64,000 nucleotides of DNA from Ensifer canadensis (GTDB taxonomy: Bacteria > Pseudomonadota > Alphaproteobacteria > Rhizobiales > Rhizobiaceae): positions 2,904,501 through 2,968,500 of the forward strand of contig NZ_CP083370.1 of assembly GCF_017488845.2 (NCBI RefSeq), written 5' to 3'. Numbering within the stretch: position 1 is the stretch's first letter; each line of letters begins with the position of its first letter. The notes under the pieces were generated by a model. The model ran no database searches. It was not told where the DNA came from and saw only the letters and a list, made by a program, of their open reading frames with translations. Of the stretch, positions 9,002 to 18,433 are shown one piece after another. Made by a program: the position numbers and the translations under genes.

Positions 9002-9637
9002 CTGATCAACCGCACGTTCTTCATCTATGTCGCGTTCATGACCTTGGTGGTCGTGGCCTCAAACTTCCTCGTTCAGTATCCGCTGCCGGGCTCGATCGCC
9101 GGCATGCAGCTCGGCGACCTCCTGACCTGGGGTGCCTTCAGCTATCCCTTCGCGTTCCTCGTCACCGACCTGACCAACCGCCATTTCGGCCCGCGCATTG
9201 CGCGTCGTGTCGTCGTTGTCGGCTTCCTCGTGGCGATCGTTCTGTCCTTCTTCGCAGCGACGCCGCGCATCGCCATCGCTTCCGGCTCCGCCTTCCTGTT
9301 CGGCCAGCTGCTTGATATCTCCGTGTTCAACAAGCTCCGCCGCCAGAGCTGGTGGCATGCGCCGCTGGCAGGCTCGCTGATCGGCTCGGCGCTCGACACG
9401 GCCATGTTCTTCTCCTTCGCCTTTGCGCCGTTCTTCGTGTTCTTTGGGCCGAATGACAGCTTTGCGCTGGAGACAGCACCGCTGCTCGGCATCCTTGCGA
9501 CCGAGGCTCCGCGCTGGATCTCCTGGGCGCTCGGCGACCTGACGGTGAAGATCCTCTGCGGCATCATCATGCTTTTGCCCTACGGCGCGCTGATAAGCGT
9601 GATCAAGCCGATGCCATCAGGCAAGGCGACAGCCTGA
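8999..9637 (+). CDS. yhhQ: queuosine precursor transporter (YhhQ/VUT family)
   Basis: A 212-residue membrane protein with about six hydrophobic helices. It belongs to the COG1738 vitamin-uptake-like family, whose E. coli member YhhQ imports queuosine precursors. Signature blocks are GDLLTWGAFSYPFAFLVTDL and NRHFGPRIARR. The longer frame begins at a GTG inside the rpmB terminator region, so the ATG at 8999 behind CCCAGG is chosen. The A-rich sequence before the start is discussed as a possible riboswitch. Confidence 0.85.
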   Translation: MLINRTFFIYVAFMTLVVVASNFLVQYPLPGSIAGMQLGDLLTWGAFSYPFAFLVTDLTNRHFGPRIARRVVVVGFLVAIVLSFFAATPRIAIASGSAFLFGQLLDISVFNKLRRQSWWHAPLAGSLIGSALDTAMFFSFAFAPFFVFFGPNDSFALETAPLLGILATEAPRWISWALGDLTVKILCGIIMLLPYGALISVIKPMPSGKATA

Positions 9638-9639
9638 TA

Positions 9640-9745
9640 CTACAGCGCAGCGCGTCTTATAGACGCGCAAAGGTCGCTGTAGCACTTTGAATTGCTGCAT
9701 GTTTTGATCCTTAAATCGAATACGATTTCAGGAAACATGCAGCAG
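9640..9745. repeat. dispersed palindromic repeat, type A copy 3
   Basis: The copy starts CTACAGCGCAGCGCGTC, then GACGCGCAAAGGTCGCTGTAG forms a first hairpin. GCTGCATGTTTTGATCC..GGAAACATGCAGC then forms a second. It is the most complete copy in the window and can serve as the reference for the others. It lies between yhhQ and the convergent phytase-like gene and may act as their terminator. Confidence 0.8.
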
Positions 9746-9785
9746 CAGAACAAGTGATTGATGACGGGCCCGAATGGCCCCGTTT

Positions 9786-10778
9786 TCATTTGATCAGGCG
9801 GAATTCCAGCATCAGATTGCGCTCGAGGATCGAGTGGTTGTCATCGGAGATGACGATGACGCGGACATCGCCACTGGCGCCAGCGACCACGTCGAGGCCC
9901 TCCATGTTGTCGATCTGATAGCCCATGTCGGCTTCGAGAATGACGTCGCCGTCGACCACGGCGCCAGGCCGAATGCTGGCTCCCGGAATGCGGCGGATGC
10001 GCATGCCGAGACCGGAGGCGAAGTTGAACCGACGTTCCAGCAGCAGAAGGTCGCCATCGGGCAGGAAAGCGCCGTCGGTAACGGCGTAGGGATCGGTACG
10101 GGTAACGGCAAAGGCGCCCTTCATCGGGCCATCGAGAATGCCTGCCAGAAGATTGTCCGCCTTGTCGACGCTGCGCTCGGACACGGTGACGGCAGCGCCG
10201 CCGAGCGGGCCATCCTTCGGCGAAATCGCCACGGTCTCAAGCCCGCCATTGTTGCGCAGCTCGGTTGTTGGAAATGGCAGCGGCATGCTGCCGACCGGCC
10301 CCGAAGTCGAGAAACCCGGATCCGGGTAGATATCGATGCGGTGGGCCTGCTCGTAGCTGACGATCACCTCGCCCTCGCGCAGTGCCAGACCTTCGGAATC
10401 CACCTTCCATTTCTCCAGCCCGACCGCGCCGCTCCTGTCCGCCATCGGTGTTGCCGTCAGGTCCGTGAGACCGGAAAGCCTGCCGTTCGCATCACGGATC
10501 ACCGCCCCTTCGAGCCAATGCCCCGTATCCATGACGGCGACGAAGGAGGTGCCATCCGGCCGGAATCGGATCGCGGATACGGCGCCGAACAGCGCATTGG
10601 AAGACGTCATCTCCAGGCCGCCGATGAATTCCAGCTGACCGAACCGCGTCTGGTTGGAGCCGACCTTGAATGGGTCTATCTGCCGGCTGCGAATGGGCAG
10701 CGTCTCGCTGCCGCCGGCGGCCAAAGCCACGCCGGTCGAGGCCAACAGGGAAAGAACGAGGAGACCGCGGCCAAGCAT
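9786..10778 (-). CDS. exported esterase-like/phytase-like beta-propeller protein
   Basis: A 330-residue protein with a signal peptide (cleavage near residue 20, VALAAG) and an 'esterase-like activity of phytase' domain (PF13449 type). Conserved blocks include GGLEMTS, RFRPDGTSFVAVMDTGHWLEG, VDSEGLAL, NGGLETVAIS and DNMEGLDVV. These alphaproteobacterial proteins are thought to be periplasmic six-bladed propellers; a natural substrate is not established. It follows cobT on the same strand, but a hairpin between them argues against strong read-through. Confidence 0.85.
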   Translation of the reverse strand: MLGRGLLVLSLLASTGVALAAGGSETLPIRSRQIDPFKVGSNQTRFGQLEFIGGLEMTSSNALFGAVSAIRFRPDGTSFVAVMDTGHWLEGAVIRDANGRLSGLTDLTATPMADRSGAVGLEKWKVDSEGLALREGEVIVSYEQAHRIDIYPDPGFSTSGPVGSMPLPFPTTELRNNGGLETVAISPKDGPLGGAAVTVSERSVDKADNLLAGILDGPMKGAFAVTRTDPYAVTDGAFLPDGDLLLLERRFNFASGLGMRIRRIPGASIRPGAVVDGDVILEADMGYQIDNMEGLDVVAGASGDVRVIVISDDNHSILERNLMLEFRLIK

Positions 10779-10853
10779 CTGGGGGAGTTCCTTCGGGCGG
10801 GCAGAATAGGCGGGGAGGAGATGGCAACCGCGGCAGCGGCCTAGGGGATGAAC

Positions 10854-10874
10854 GGGGCGACAGACGGTCGCCCC
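10854..10874 (-). terminator. hairpin after cobT
   Basis: Arms GGGGCGAC (10854-10861) and GTCGCCCC (10867-10874) enclose a 5-base loop, 15 bp after the cobT stop. No T-run follows in the cobT direction, so termination would be partial or Rho-assisted. Confidence 0.45.
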
Positions 10875-10888
10875 GGTTTCGCGAAAGA

Positions 10889-12784
10889 TTAGCTAGCGCG
10901 GCGCATGCGCCCCGGACGGCGGCGCATGCTTTCGTCTTCGAACAGATCGGCGAGCTGCTCGGTCATCGCGCCGGCCAGTTCATCCGCATCGACGATGGTC
11001 ACGGCGCGGCGATAATAGCGCGTTACGTCGTGACCGATGCCGATTGCCAAAAGCTCGACCGGCGAGCGCGTCTCGATCTGCTCGATCACGGCACGCAGGT
11101 GCCGTTCGAGATAGTTGCCCGGATTGACCGACAGCGTCGAGTCGTCGACCGGCGCGCCATCGGAAATCATCATCAGGATGCGGCGCTGCTCGCGCCGCGC
11201 CATCAGGCGCTCATGCGCCCAGATCAGCGCCTCGCCGTCGATGTTTTCCTTGAGCAAGCCCTCGCGCATCATCAGGCCGAGATTGCGGCGTGCACGCCGC
11301 CACGGCGCATCGGCCGACTTGTAGATGATATGGCGCAGATCGTTGAGGCGGCCCGGCGATTGTGGCTTGCCACCGGCCAGCCACTTCTCACGCGATTGCC
11401 CGCCCTTCCACGCCTTGGTGGTAAAGCCAAGGATCTCGACCTTGACGCCGCAGCGCTCCAGCGTGCGCGCAAGGATGTCGGCGCAGGTCGCGGCAACCGT
11501 GATCGGCCGGCCGCGCATGGAGCCGGAATTGTCGATCAGGAGGGTCACGACCGTATCGCGGAAATTGGTATCCTTCTCGCGCTTGAACGACAGCGGCTGC
11601 ATCGGATCGATGACGATGCGCTGCAGGCGCGCAGTGTCGAGATAGCCCTCTTCCAGGTCGAACTCCCAAGAGCGGTTCTGCTGCGCCATCAGGCGGCGCT
11701 GTAGCCGGTTTGCAAGCCGCCCGACGGCACCTTGAAGGTGCGAGAGCTGCTTGTCGAGGAACGCGCGCAGCCGGTCGAGTTCCGCCTCGTCGCAGAGCTC
11801 TTCCGAGGCGATGGTCTCGTCGAACTCGCGGGTGAAGACGGTGTAGTCGACTTTCTCGTTGAAGTCGGCAAACGGCTGGTTCGGGCGCTTGACCTCGCCG
11901 GGCGTCTCGCTGTCCTCGTCACCCTCGTCCTGCAGGTCGTCGTCGGAGATCTCCGCGCCGTCCATCTCGCCTTCTTCCATCTGCTCTTCAGCAGCCTGGT
12001 TTTCGTCGGCAGGGGCCGCATCGTCGCCGGCTTCCTCGTCGCTGGCGTTTTCGTCCTGCTCCTGGCTGCGCGGCTGATCCTCGTCGGTCTCGCTTTCCTG
12101 CTCGTCCGGCTCGATGTCGTCGTCGCCGTATTTCTCGGCAACATCCATCGATGTCAGCATATCGCGCACGACGCGGGCGAAAGCCTGCTGGTCGTTGAGC
12201 GTCGACGACAGATTCTTGATGTCGCCGGCAGCCTTCTCCTCGATGAAGTCGCGCCAGAGATCGAGCACCTTACCGGCGGATGCCGGCGGCTTCTCGCCGG
12301 TCAGCTTCTCGCGCACCAGCAAAGCAACAGCCTCGCCGAGCGGTGCATCGGCCTGCTTGCTGATCGCGCCGAAATTGGCCTTGGAATATTTCTCTTCGAG
12401 CATCGAGCTCAGGTTCTTGGCAACGCCTTCCATGCGCAGCGAGCCGATCGCCTCGACACGCGCTTGCTCGACGGCATCGAAGATCACCCGCGCGTCGGCG
12501 CCCTGCGGCGACATCGTCGCGTGGACGCGTGCGTCATGACAGGCCTTGCGCAGCGCCATGCTGTCGCCGAGACCGCGCGTCACGGCAAGTTCCTGCCGCG
12601 TCGGCCGCTTGGAGATTTCGGGCAGACGGATGCGTTCGCCTGTTATGCCCGGTCGCTCGTTGGCAAAAGCCACCTCGACCTCGGCATCGCCCGCGATCGA
12701 TCGGATGCAGCCGGAAAGCGCCCGCTTGAACGGTTCGGCTGCATTTTCGCGCGTGGTCGGCTTTGCCTTGGAGTTCGAGCTCAC
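10889..12784 (-). CDS. cobT: aerobic cobaltochelatase subunit CobT
   Basis: A 631-residue subunit of the ATP-dependent CobN-CobS-CobT complex, which inserts cobalt into hydrogenobyrinic acid a,c-diamide in the aerobic B12 pathway. After an N-terminal helical region comes a very acidic linker (about residues 220-300). The C-terminal VWA domain has the MIDAS motif [11 protein letters not shown] near residues 415-425. The start is GTG 12784: it follows GAAGGAA at good distance and gives the N-terminus and exact 631-residue length I recall for the Pseudomonas denitrificans protein. The frame continues upstream to 12904 without a better start. It lies 103 bp after cobS on the same strand. Confidence 0.95.
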   Translation of the reverse strand: MSSNSKAKPTTRENAAEPFKRALSGCIRSIAGDAEVEVAFANERPGITGERIRLPEISKRPTRQELAVTRGLGDSMALRKACHDARVHATMSPQGADARVIFDAVEQARVEAIGSLRMEGVAKNLSSMLEEKYSKANFGAISKQADAPLGEAVALLVREKLTGEKPPASAGKVLDLWRDFIEEKAAGDIKNLSSTLNDQQAFARVVRDMLTSMDVAEKYGDDDIEPDEQESETDEDQPRSQEQDENASDEEAGDDAAPADENQAAEEQMEEGEMDGAEISDDDLQDEGDEDSETPGEVKRPNQPFADFNEKVDYTVFTREFDETIASEELCDEAELDRLRAFLDKQLSHLQGAVGRLANRLQRRLMAQQNRSWEFDLEEGYLDTARLQRIVIDPMQPLSFKREKDTNFRDTVVTLLIDNSGSMRGRPITVAATCADILARTLERCGVKVEILGFTTKAWKGGQSREKWLAGGKPQSPGRLNDLRHIIYKSADAPWRRARRNLGLMMREGLLKENIDGEALIWAHERLMARREQRRILMMISDGAPVDDSTLSVNPGNYLERHLRAVIEQIETRSPVELLAIGIGHDVTRYYRRAVTIVDADELAGAMTEQLADLFEDESMRRRPGRMRRAS

Positions 12785-12887
12785 GACAGTTCCTTCTTCA
12801 GCCAGATGCGATGATGCCTGGTGGGGCATCATCGAGTTTGCCACAGGGTCACAAGTCCGCCTTTCCCGGGGAAAGACGGACGATGGA

Positions 12888-13886
12888 TCAGGCGGTGGCT
12901 TCAAGCACGATGTTGGCAGCGCTTTCCTTCAGCTCGATGCCGAAAGCGCGCTGATAATGCTCGGCGACAAGCGCCCGCTCCAGCTCGTCGCACTTGTTGA
13001 GGAAGGTCACGCGGAAGGCAAAGGCGATATCGCCGAAGATATAGGCGTTCTCGGCCCAGGTGATGACCGTACGCGGGCTCATGACCGTCGACAGGTCGCC
13101 ATTGATGAAGGCGGCGCGGGTAAGATCGGCAACGCGCACCATCTTCGATACCGTCTCGCGGCCCTTGTCGGCGGTAAAGCCCTTGACCTTGGCGGCGACG
13201 ATATCGACTTCCTTGTCATGCGGCAGGTAGTTGAGCGTCGTCACGATCGACCAACGGTCCATCTGCGCCTGGTTGATCTGCTGCGTGCCATGGTAGAGGC
13301 CGGTGGTATCGCCGAGACCGACCGTGTTGGCGGTTGCAAACAGGCGGAATGCCGGGTGCGGACGAATGACGCGGCTCTGGTCGAGCAGCGTCAGGCGGCC
13401 GGAGGATTCCAGCACGCGCTGAATGACGAACATCACGTCCGGGCGGCCGGCATCGTATTCGTCGAAGACGAGCGCGACGTTGTGCTGGTAGGCCCAGGGA
13501 AGGATGCCGTCCTTGAACTCGGTGACCTGCAGGCCGTCCTTGACGACGATCGCGTCCTTGCCGACGAGGTCGATACGGCTGACATGGCTGTCGAGGTTGA
13601 CGCGCACGCACGGCCAGTTGAGGCGCGCTGCGACCTGCTCGATGTGGGTGGACTTACCGGTTCCGTGATAACCCGAGACCATCACGCGTCGGTTATGGGC
13701 AAAGCCTGCGAGAATGGCGAGCGTGGTTTCGCGGTCGAAGAGGTAGTCCGGATCGAGATCCGGCACGTAGGCGTCGGCCTTCGAGTAGGCGGGAACGCGC
13801 AAATCCGTGTCAATGCCGAAAACGTCCCGAACCGAGACGGTTGTGTCGGGGAGGTTGGAAATGTCGAGGTCAATCTTGCTCATCAT
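12888..13886 (-). CDS. cobS: aerobic cobaltochelatase subunit CobS
   Basis: A 332-residue AAA+ ATPase of the MoxR-like group that forms rings with CobT to drive cobalt chelation by CobN. Walker [11 protein letters not shown] is at residues 71-80, and Walker [10 protein letters not shown] about 85 residues later. Sensor and arginine-finger regions follow ([11 protein letters not shown]). The ATG at 13886 is preceded by TGGAGA. The 16-codon extension to 13931 is not used by the family. It is the first gene of the cobS-cobT unit; no cobalamin-riboswitch-like sequence is apparent before it. Confidence 0.95.
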   Translation of the reverse strand: MMSKIDLDISNLPDTTVSVRDVFGIDTDLRVPAYSKADAYVPDLDPDYLFDRETTLAILAGFAHNRRVMVSGYHGTGKSTHIEQVAARLNWPCVRVNLDSHVSRIDLVGKDAIVVKDGLQVTEFKDGILPWAYQHNVALVFDEYDAGRPDVMFVIQRVLESSGRLTLLDQSRVIRPHPAFRLFATANTVGLGDTTGLYHGTQQINQAQMDRWSIVTTLNYLPHDKEVDIVAAKVKGFTADKGRETVSKMVRVADLTRAAFINGDLSTVMSPRTVITWAENAYIFGDIAFAFRVTFLNKCDELERALVAEHYQRAFGIELKESAANIVLEATA

Positions 13887-13957
13887 GTCTCCAGAGCGGC
13901 CACCGGACGGCACCCGCGCATTCGCCTGCAAAAGTGCTTCTGTAATAATCCGCGTTG

Positions 13958-14584
13958 TTAGCAGAAACCAGCCTGTTTTAACAATTGGTAGGCTTGAATT
14001 ACTGCGCGAAAACGCTCCTCCGATCCCCTGTCCCCGCCATTGGCATCAGGGTGGTGTTTCTTGACCAGATCCTTGTAGGCCGCCTTGATATCGCTGGCTG
14101 TCGCCGAAGCGCTAAGGCCGAGCGTTTCATAGGCCTTGGCTTCGAGCGTCTTCAGCTTGCGCTGGCGCGGCTCAGGACGGCCGGCGCGCGCTTTTGCCTC
14201 ACTGACGAACCCGAAGGGATCGCGCATGCGCGCCTGCGCCCCGGCAGAGCCCGAACGGGTCTGCGATTGGGTCGGACTATTCTTGGCATTCTTGTTGACG
14301 CCGACCGTCCAAGTCGGACGATGCCCGGTCACCGCTTCCTTCTGATAGCGCGCGACTTCGCTGTCGGACAGACCGGAGAAGTAGTTGTAGCCCTTGTTGT
14401 ATTCCTTCACATGCTCGAAGCAGAACATGAAATACTGCCCCTCGGCGTTGCGGCCGACGGGTGCGCGATGAACGCCCTTCTTGTCGCAGCCGTCCCACTG
14501 ACAGGTGGGGGCGGCCGGCTCTGCGCGCGGCTCGACCTTGCGCCGTGTCCGAATGCGATCGAAGTATTTTGAATCGAGTCTCAT
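13958..14584 (-). CDS. J-domain (DnaJ-like) protein
   Basis: A 208-residue protein with a C-terminal J domain (about residues 148-208). It contains [20 protein letters not shown] and the essential HPD motif in [11 protein letters not shown]. The N-terminal part (about 25-120) carries two cysteines in [10 protein letters not shown] and a conserved [16 protein letters not shown] stretch, seen in alphaproteobacterial DnaJ-like proteins. It should stimulate an Hsp70 partner, but the client is unknown. ATG 14584 ([10 protein letters not shown]) is preferred; ATG 14593 is also possible. It is divergent from the BolA gene. Confidence 0.85.
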   Translation of the reverse strand: MRLDSKYFDRIRTRRKVEPRAEPAAPTCQWDGCDKKGVHRAPVGRNAEGQYFMFCFEHVKEYNKGYNYFSGLSDSEVARYQKEAVTGHRPTWTVGVNKNAKNSPTQSQTRSGSAGAQARMRDPFGFVSEAKARAGRPEPRQRKLKTLEAKAYETLGLSASATASDIKAAYKDLVKKHHPDANGGDRGSEERFRAVIQAYQLLKQAGFC

Positions 14585-14736
14585 GGCGCTCATTATGGGG
14601 GTTGGCCGGGGCCACAACAAGAATTGACAAAGCGGAATGTTGCTGGCTTTGTGCGGGCATTTTGCGCCGCCTAGGCCGCGCTGCCGGACCCGACCAACAT
14701 AAGGGCATCCAGCAACCAAGGAAATGGGACGGAAGA

Positions 14737-15018
14737 ATGTCGCTGCGGGACACGATCGAACAGAAATTGACCGAAGCCTTCCACCCCGAACGGCTGGCCG
14801 TGATCAACGAGAGCCACCTGCATGCGGGTCATCAACCTGATTTCGACGGCGGCGGCGAAACCCACATGCGGGTCCGCATCGTTGCCGACGCCTTTGCCGG
14901 CATGAGCCGAGTGGCGCGCCATCGCGCCATCAACGACCTGTTGAAGCCCGAACTCGACGCCGGCCTGCACGCGCTGGCCGTCGAGCCTGCAGCCCCCGGT
15001 GAGCCGACGCGCTGGTAG
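14737..15018 (+). CDS. BolA family protein
   Basis: A 93-residue BolA/IbaG fold protein. The family signature SHLHAGHQ is followed by ETHMRVRIVADAFAGMSRVARHR, with the conserved His and the helix-turn-helix-like segment. BolA proteins pair with monothiol glutaredoxins in iron-sulfur handling and influence cell shape and stress responses. The frame is open upstream to 14461, but ATG 14737 after GGAAG starts at the conserved MSLRDTIEQKL. It converges on the CorC-like gene with only 3 bp between stop codons. Confidence 0.92.
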   Translation: MSLRDTIEQKLTEAFHPERLAVINESHLHAGHQPDFDGGGETHMRVRIVADAFAGMSRVARHRAINDLLKPELDAGLHALAVEPAAPGEPTRW

Positions 15019-15021
15019 GCA

Positions 15022-16329
15022 TCAGCCGATCGGCGTCTGGTCCTCGGCCGGGCGGATCCTGAGTTTCGTGATCCGGTTCTTCACCCGCTTCATCACGATG
15101 AAGCGCTTGCCATGGAAGGTGAAGGCCTGGCGCTCCTCCGGGATGCTTTTCGACTCGTGGATCACCAAACCGGCGACCGTCGTCGCTTCCTCATCCGGCA
15201 GTGACCAGTCGAGCGCACGGTTGAGGTCACGGATCGGCACCGAGCCGTCGACCACGATGGACCCGTCTGCCTCCTGGCGAACACCCTGGATATCGAGATC
15301 GTGCTCGTCGGCGATATCACCGACGATCTCCTCCAGAATATCCTCCAGCGTCACCAGTCCCTGAACCTGACCGTATTCGTCGACGACGATAGCAAGATGC
15401 AGCTTGCGGCGCAGGAAGGCGTTGAGCTGGTCCTTGAGGTTGGTCGTGTCGGGGACGAACCAGGGTTTCTGCGCGATCTTGACGATGTCGAGGTTTTCCG
15501 GCTCGACATCCGGCTCGGCAAGCGCGCGCAGCAGATCTTTCGAATGCACCACCCCGATGATGTTGTCGGTGGAGCTCCGCCACAGCGGCAGGCGCGTGAA
15601 CGGGCTCTGCAGGATATCGCGCACGCAGATTTCAGGCGGATCGTCGGCGTTGATCGCCCGCATATTGGTGCGGTGGATCATGATGTCGGAAATCTCGAGT
15701 TCCCCGAGATCGAGCACGCCGCCGAGCCGATCCCGGTCGGCCTTGATGACCGAGCCTTCGCGGTGCAGCAGGTCGACTGCGCCGCGCAGCTCGTCATGCG
15801 CCGAAAGCATCGACATGTCGGACGAAAGGTTGACGCCGAAGAGAAACAGGATGCGCCGCACGATGCCGTTGACAAGGCTCGACAGCGGCCCGGCCACGGC
15901 GACGAAGGGGCGAACCAGCGGCGCGACGGCAAGTGCAAAGCGATCCGGCGACGCAATCGCCCAACTCTTCGGCAGCACTTCGGAAAAAATTACCAACAGC
16001 ACGGTCATGACGACCGTGGCGATCGCCACGCCCGAATTGCCGAGCAGGCCGATCAACAGGCTCGTCGTCAAGGACGAGGCGAGAATGTTGACGAGGTTGT
16101 TGCCGATCAAAAGCGCGCCGATCAGCCGATCGCGGCGCTCGATCAGGCGATTGACGATACCCGCCCGCTCGTCGCCATTGTTCTCAAGCGAATGCATGCG
16201 CGAGCGCGAAGCCGCAGTCAGAGCCGTTTCGGAGCCCGAAAAGAAAGCGGAAAACAATAGCAGGCAGAAGACCGCGGCAATCGACAGCCAGTATTCGCCG
16301 AGAAATGCCAGGAATGCTTCGCCGGTCAT
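15022..16329 (-). CDS. CNNM/CBS-pair transmembrane protein (hemolysin C / CorC-like)
   Basis: A 435-residue inner-membrane protein. The N-terminal DUF21/CNNM domain (about residues 1-190) has four hydrophobic segments and the SGSETALTAAS motif. Two CBS domains follow (about 210-335) with IMIHRTNM and LVTLEDILEEIVGDI, then a C-terminal CorC_HlyC domain. Homologues such as CorC and MpfA are linked to magnesium efflux; 'hemolysin' in the family name is historical. The start codon overlaps the aroB stop by 4 bp (ATGA), so it is the third gene of an aroK-aroB operon. Confidence 0.9.
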   Translation of the reverse strand: MTGEAFLAFLGEYWLSIAAVFCLLLFSAFFSGSETALTAASRSRMHSLENNGDERAGIVNRLIERRDRLIGALLIGNNLVNILASSLTTSLLIGLLGNSGVAIATVVMTVLLVIFSEVLPKSWAIASPDRFALAVAPLVRPFVAVAGPLSSLVNGIVRRILFLFGVNLSSDMSMLSAHDELRGAVDLLHREGSVIKADRDRLGGVLDLGELEISDIMIHRTNMRAINADDPPEICVRDILQSPFTRLPLWRSSTDNIIGVVHSKDLLRALAEPDVEPENLDIVKIAQKPWFVPDTTNLKDQLNAFLRRKLHLAIVVDEYGQVQGLVTLEDILEEIVGDIADEHDLDIQGVRQEADGSIVVDGSVPIRDLNRALDWSLPDEEATTVAGLVIHESKSIPEERQAFTFHGKRFIVMKRVKNRITKLRIRPAEDQTPIG

Positions 16330-17462
16330 TGCGGGTGCTTTTCCCTCAGGAAGCTCAGGACCTCGGAGGCCGGCACATCGTCGGCGACGAAGGACTGGCC
16401 GATGCCCCGGGTCAGGATGAAGGTGAGCTTGCCGCCCTTGACCTTCTTGTCCTGGGCAATCGCGTCCATCAGCTTTTCAGCCGGCGGCAGGCTACCGGGG
16501 ATTTCGGTCATGCGCGTCGGCAGGCCGACGGCTCTCAAGTGCGTTTCGACCCGGCTCGCATCATCGGCGCTCGCAAGGTTCATGCGCGTCGAGAATTGAT
16601 GCGCCAGCACCATGCCGATCGCCACGCCCTCGCCATGCACCAGGCGGGCGCTGTCGTATTCGGTGGCGGCTTCCAGCGCGTGGCCGAAGGTGTGGCCGAG
16701 GTTGAGCAGTGCACGCAAACCGTTCTCGCGCTCGTCCGCCGCCACGACATCGGCCTTGGCCTGGCAGCTCACTGCGATTGCCTCGATGCGCGCAGCCCCG
16801 CCGGAAAACACCGCCTGCCAGTTTTTCTCCAGCCAGGCGAAGAAGTCCGGCTTGTCGATCAGCCCGTATTTCGCAACCTCGGCATAGCCGGCGCGGAATT
16901 CGCGCGGGCTCAGCGTGTCGAGCACATCCGTGTCGGCAAGCACCAGATCCGGCTGGTGGAAAACGCCGATCAGGTTCTTGCCGTGCGGCGAATTGATACC
17001 GGTCTTGCCGCCGACCGAGGAATCGACCTGCGCCAGCAGCGATGTCGGGATCTGGATGAAGCGCGAGCCGCGACGCACGATACCGGCCGCAAAGCCGGTC
17101 AGGTCGCCGATGACACCGCCGCCAAGCGCGATCACCGCGTCGTTGCGCTCGATCCGTGCACCGAGTATGGCTTCGCAGGCGGGAATGAGATGCTCGAAAC
17201 TCTTGGTCTTTTCGCCCGCCGGCAACACCAGCGACACGGCTTCGATGTCTCTCTGCTTCAGGCTCGCCATCAGCGGTTCGAGATAGCGCGGACCGACGTT
17301 TTCGTCGGTGATGACGGCCACCTTGCGCCCCTTGAGGCGCGAGGCGATCTCGTTGCCGGCAGCAGCGATCAGCCCCGGACCGATCAGAATGTCATAGGAA
17401 CGATCACCGAGATCGACGCGAACCTTGCGCTCGGCAGCAGGCATCACATGGCTATTCATCAT
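16326..17462 (-). CDS. aroB: 3-dehydroquinate synthase
   Basis: A 378-residue NAD- and zinc-dependent enzyme of the shikimate pathway, converting DAHP to 3-dehydroquinate in the cytoplasm. Family blocks are GGGVIGDLTGFAA, PTSLLAQVDSSVGGKTGIN, and the metal-ligand regions around AEVAKYG and NLGHTFGHALE. Two adjacent ATG codons (17462 and 17459) are possible starts. It overlaps the end of aroK by 11 bp and the following CorC-like gene by 4 bp, indicating a tightly coupled operon. Confidence 0.95.
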   Translation of the reverse strand: MMNSHVMPAAERKVRVDLGDRSYDILIGPGLIAAAGNEIASRLKGRKVAVITDENVGPRYLEPLMASLKQRDIEAVSLVLPAGEKTKSFEHLIPACEAILGARIERNDAVIALGGGVIGDLTGFAAGIVRRGSRFIQIPTSLLAQVDSSVGGKTGINSPHGKNLIGVFHQPDLVLADTDVLDTLSPREFRAGYAEVAKYGLIDKPDFFAWLEKNWQAVFSGGAARIEAIAVSCQAKADVVAADERENGLRALLNLGHTFGHALEAATEYDSARLVHGEGVAIGMVLAHQFSTRMNLASADDASRVETHLRAVGLPTRMTEIPGSLPPAEKLMDAIAQDKKVKGGKLTFILTRGIGQSFVADDVPASEVLSFLREKHPQ

Positions 17463-18042
17463 TTGGCACTTTCCGGAAATCTATGACGGCGGTGAGAACG
17501 TCCTCCACCATCGTCTCCTTGCTCACATCGCGCGACATCACCGTCAGATCGGCTTCGGCGTAGATCGGGTAGCGGGCGCGCATCAGGTTTTCGAGCGTCT
17601 GCTTGGGGTTCTCGGTCTTCAACAGAGGACGTGTGTCGCGCTTGTTGACCCGCTCCCAGAGCACGTCCAATTCGGCATTGAGCCAGATCGTCAAGCCGCC
17701 GCGCTTGATCTGGCGGCGCGATCGCTCGTTGATATAGGCGCCGCCGCCGGTGGAAACGACACGGGGGCCGGTGCGCAGCAGGCGTTTCAACACACGTGCT
17801 TCCAGCGCCCGAAATTCGTCCTCGCCGTAGCGGGCAAAGAGATCGCTGATCGTCATGCGCGAGACGCGCTCGATCTCGTGGTCGGAATCGACGAAGGGAA
17901 TGCCGAGCGCCTGCGCCGCCAACCGGCCGATCGCGGATTTTCCGGCGCCCATCAGGCCGATGAAAACGAGATTGCGTTTACCGAGCGCAAGCTTCGCCCG
18001 TTCGGCAAGCGTCGCGGAAACCGGTTCGATCACGTCGTTCAT
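17452..18042 (-). CDS. aroK: shikimate kinase
   Basis: A 196-residue P-loop kinase that phosphorylates shikimate at the 3-position. The P-loop GLMGAGKSAIGR lies near residues 29-40. The shikimate-binding DSDHEIE and the STGGGAY block follow, and the LID arginine lies in NKRDTRPLL. ATG 18042 (MNDVIEPV) is preferred over the longer frame to 18120, which covers the spacer. It is the first gene of aroK-aroB-CorC-like, divergent from the small membrane-protein gene and xerD. Confidence 0.94.
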   Translation of the reverse strand: MNDVIEPVSATLAERAKLALGKRNLVFIGLMGAGKSAIGRLAAQALGIPFVDSDHEIERVSRMTISDLFARYGEDEFRALEARVLKRLLRTGPRVVSTGGGAYINERSRRQIKRGGLTIWLNAELDVLWERVNKRDTRPLLKTENPKQTLENLMRARYPIYAEADLTVMSRDVSKETMVEDVLTAVIDFRKVPNDE

Positions 18043-18209
18043 TGGACTTCTTATTCCCCATTCCCTTCCGGTATCGACAAATCGGGGTGGAGCGTCAAGC
18101 CGTCGCGCGCGTCCGTGCATGCTTCTTGAACTTGGCGAAAGGGGCGTTCATATAGATCGGGCATCTACCAAAGTGCGGCGCGTCCGGTCCAGCGCGCACA
18201 CGGTTGCCC

Positions 18210-18272
18210 CAGCACATTCAACGGCTGCATGATTTTATCCTTAAATTCGTTCCGGTTTAAGGGATCCTGCGG
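18210..18272. repeat. dispersed palindromic repeat, type A copy 4
   Basis: AGCACATTCAACGGCTGCAT is followed by GATTTTATCCTTAAATTCG and CGGTTTAAGGGATCCTGC. It corresponds to the second (ATCCTTAAAT palindrome) module of the copy at 9640-9745; the first module is missing or reduced. It ends just before the ribosome site of the 49-residue gene, so it lies in that gene's leader. Confidence 0.65.
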
Positions 18273-18283
18273 AGGAAACTGAA

Positions 18284-18433
18284 ATGCCCACCCTCTTCCG
18301 GTTCCTGTTCTTCTGCGGCGTCATCGCCGGGCTGATCTACGGCACGATGATCGCGCTCGTCACCTTCGTCGAGCCGGTCGAGCGCAACGTGACCGTGAAG
18401 ATCCCATCCGAACGGGTCAACAAGACACAATGA
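18284..18433 (+). CDS. 49-residue single-pass membrane protein upstream of xerD
   Basis: The ATG at 18284 follows an excellent GGAGG site and opens a 49-codon frame ending TGA 18433, which overlaps the xerD ATG by 4 bp. The product starts [20 protein letters not shown], so it is one hydrophobic helix (about residues 4-27), then a polar tail with [17 protein letters not shown]. Strong initiation signals and translational coupling with xerD support a real gene. Function unknown; it may be an inner-membrane microprotein conserved beside xerD in rhizobia. Confidence 0.8.
   Translation: MPTLFRFLFFCGVIAGLIYGTMIALVTFVEPVERNVTVKIPSERVNKTQ

Noticed and set aside
11732..12814. 360-codon plus-strand frame opposite cobT
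   Set aside because: It mirrors the acidic cobT linker and yields hydrophobic low-complexity sequence; cobT is certain.
13887..13957. Cobalamin riboswitch before cobS
   Set aside because: No B12-box-like sequence or room for the roughly 200-nt aptamer is seen in the spacer.
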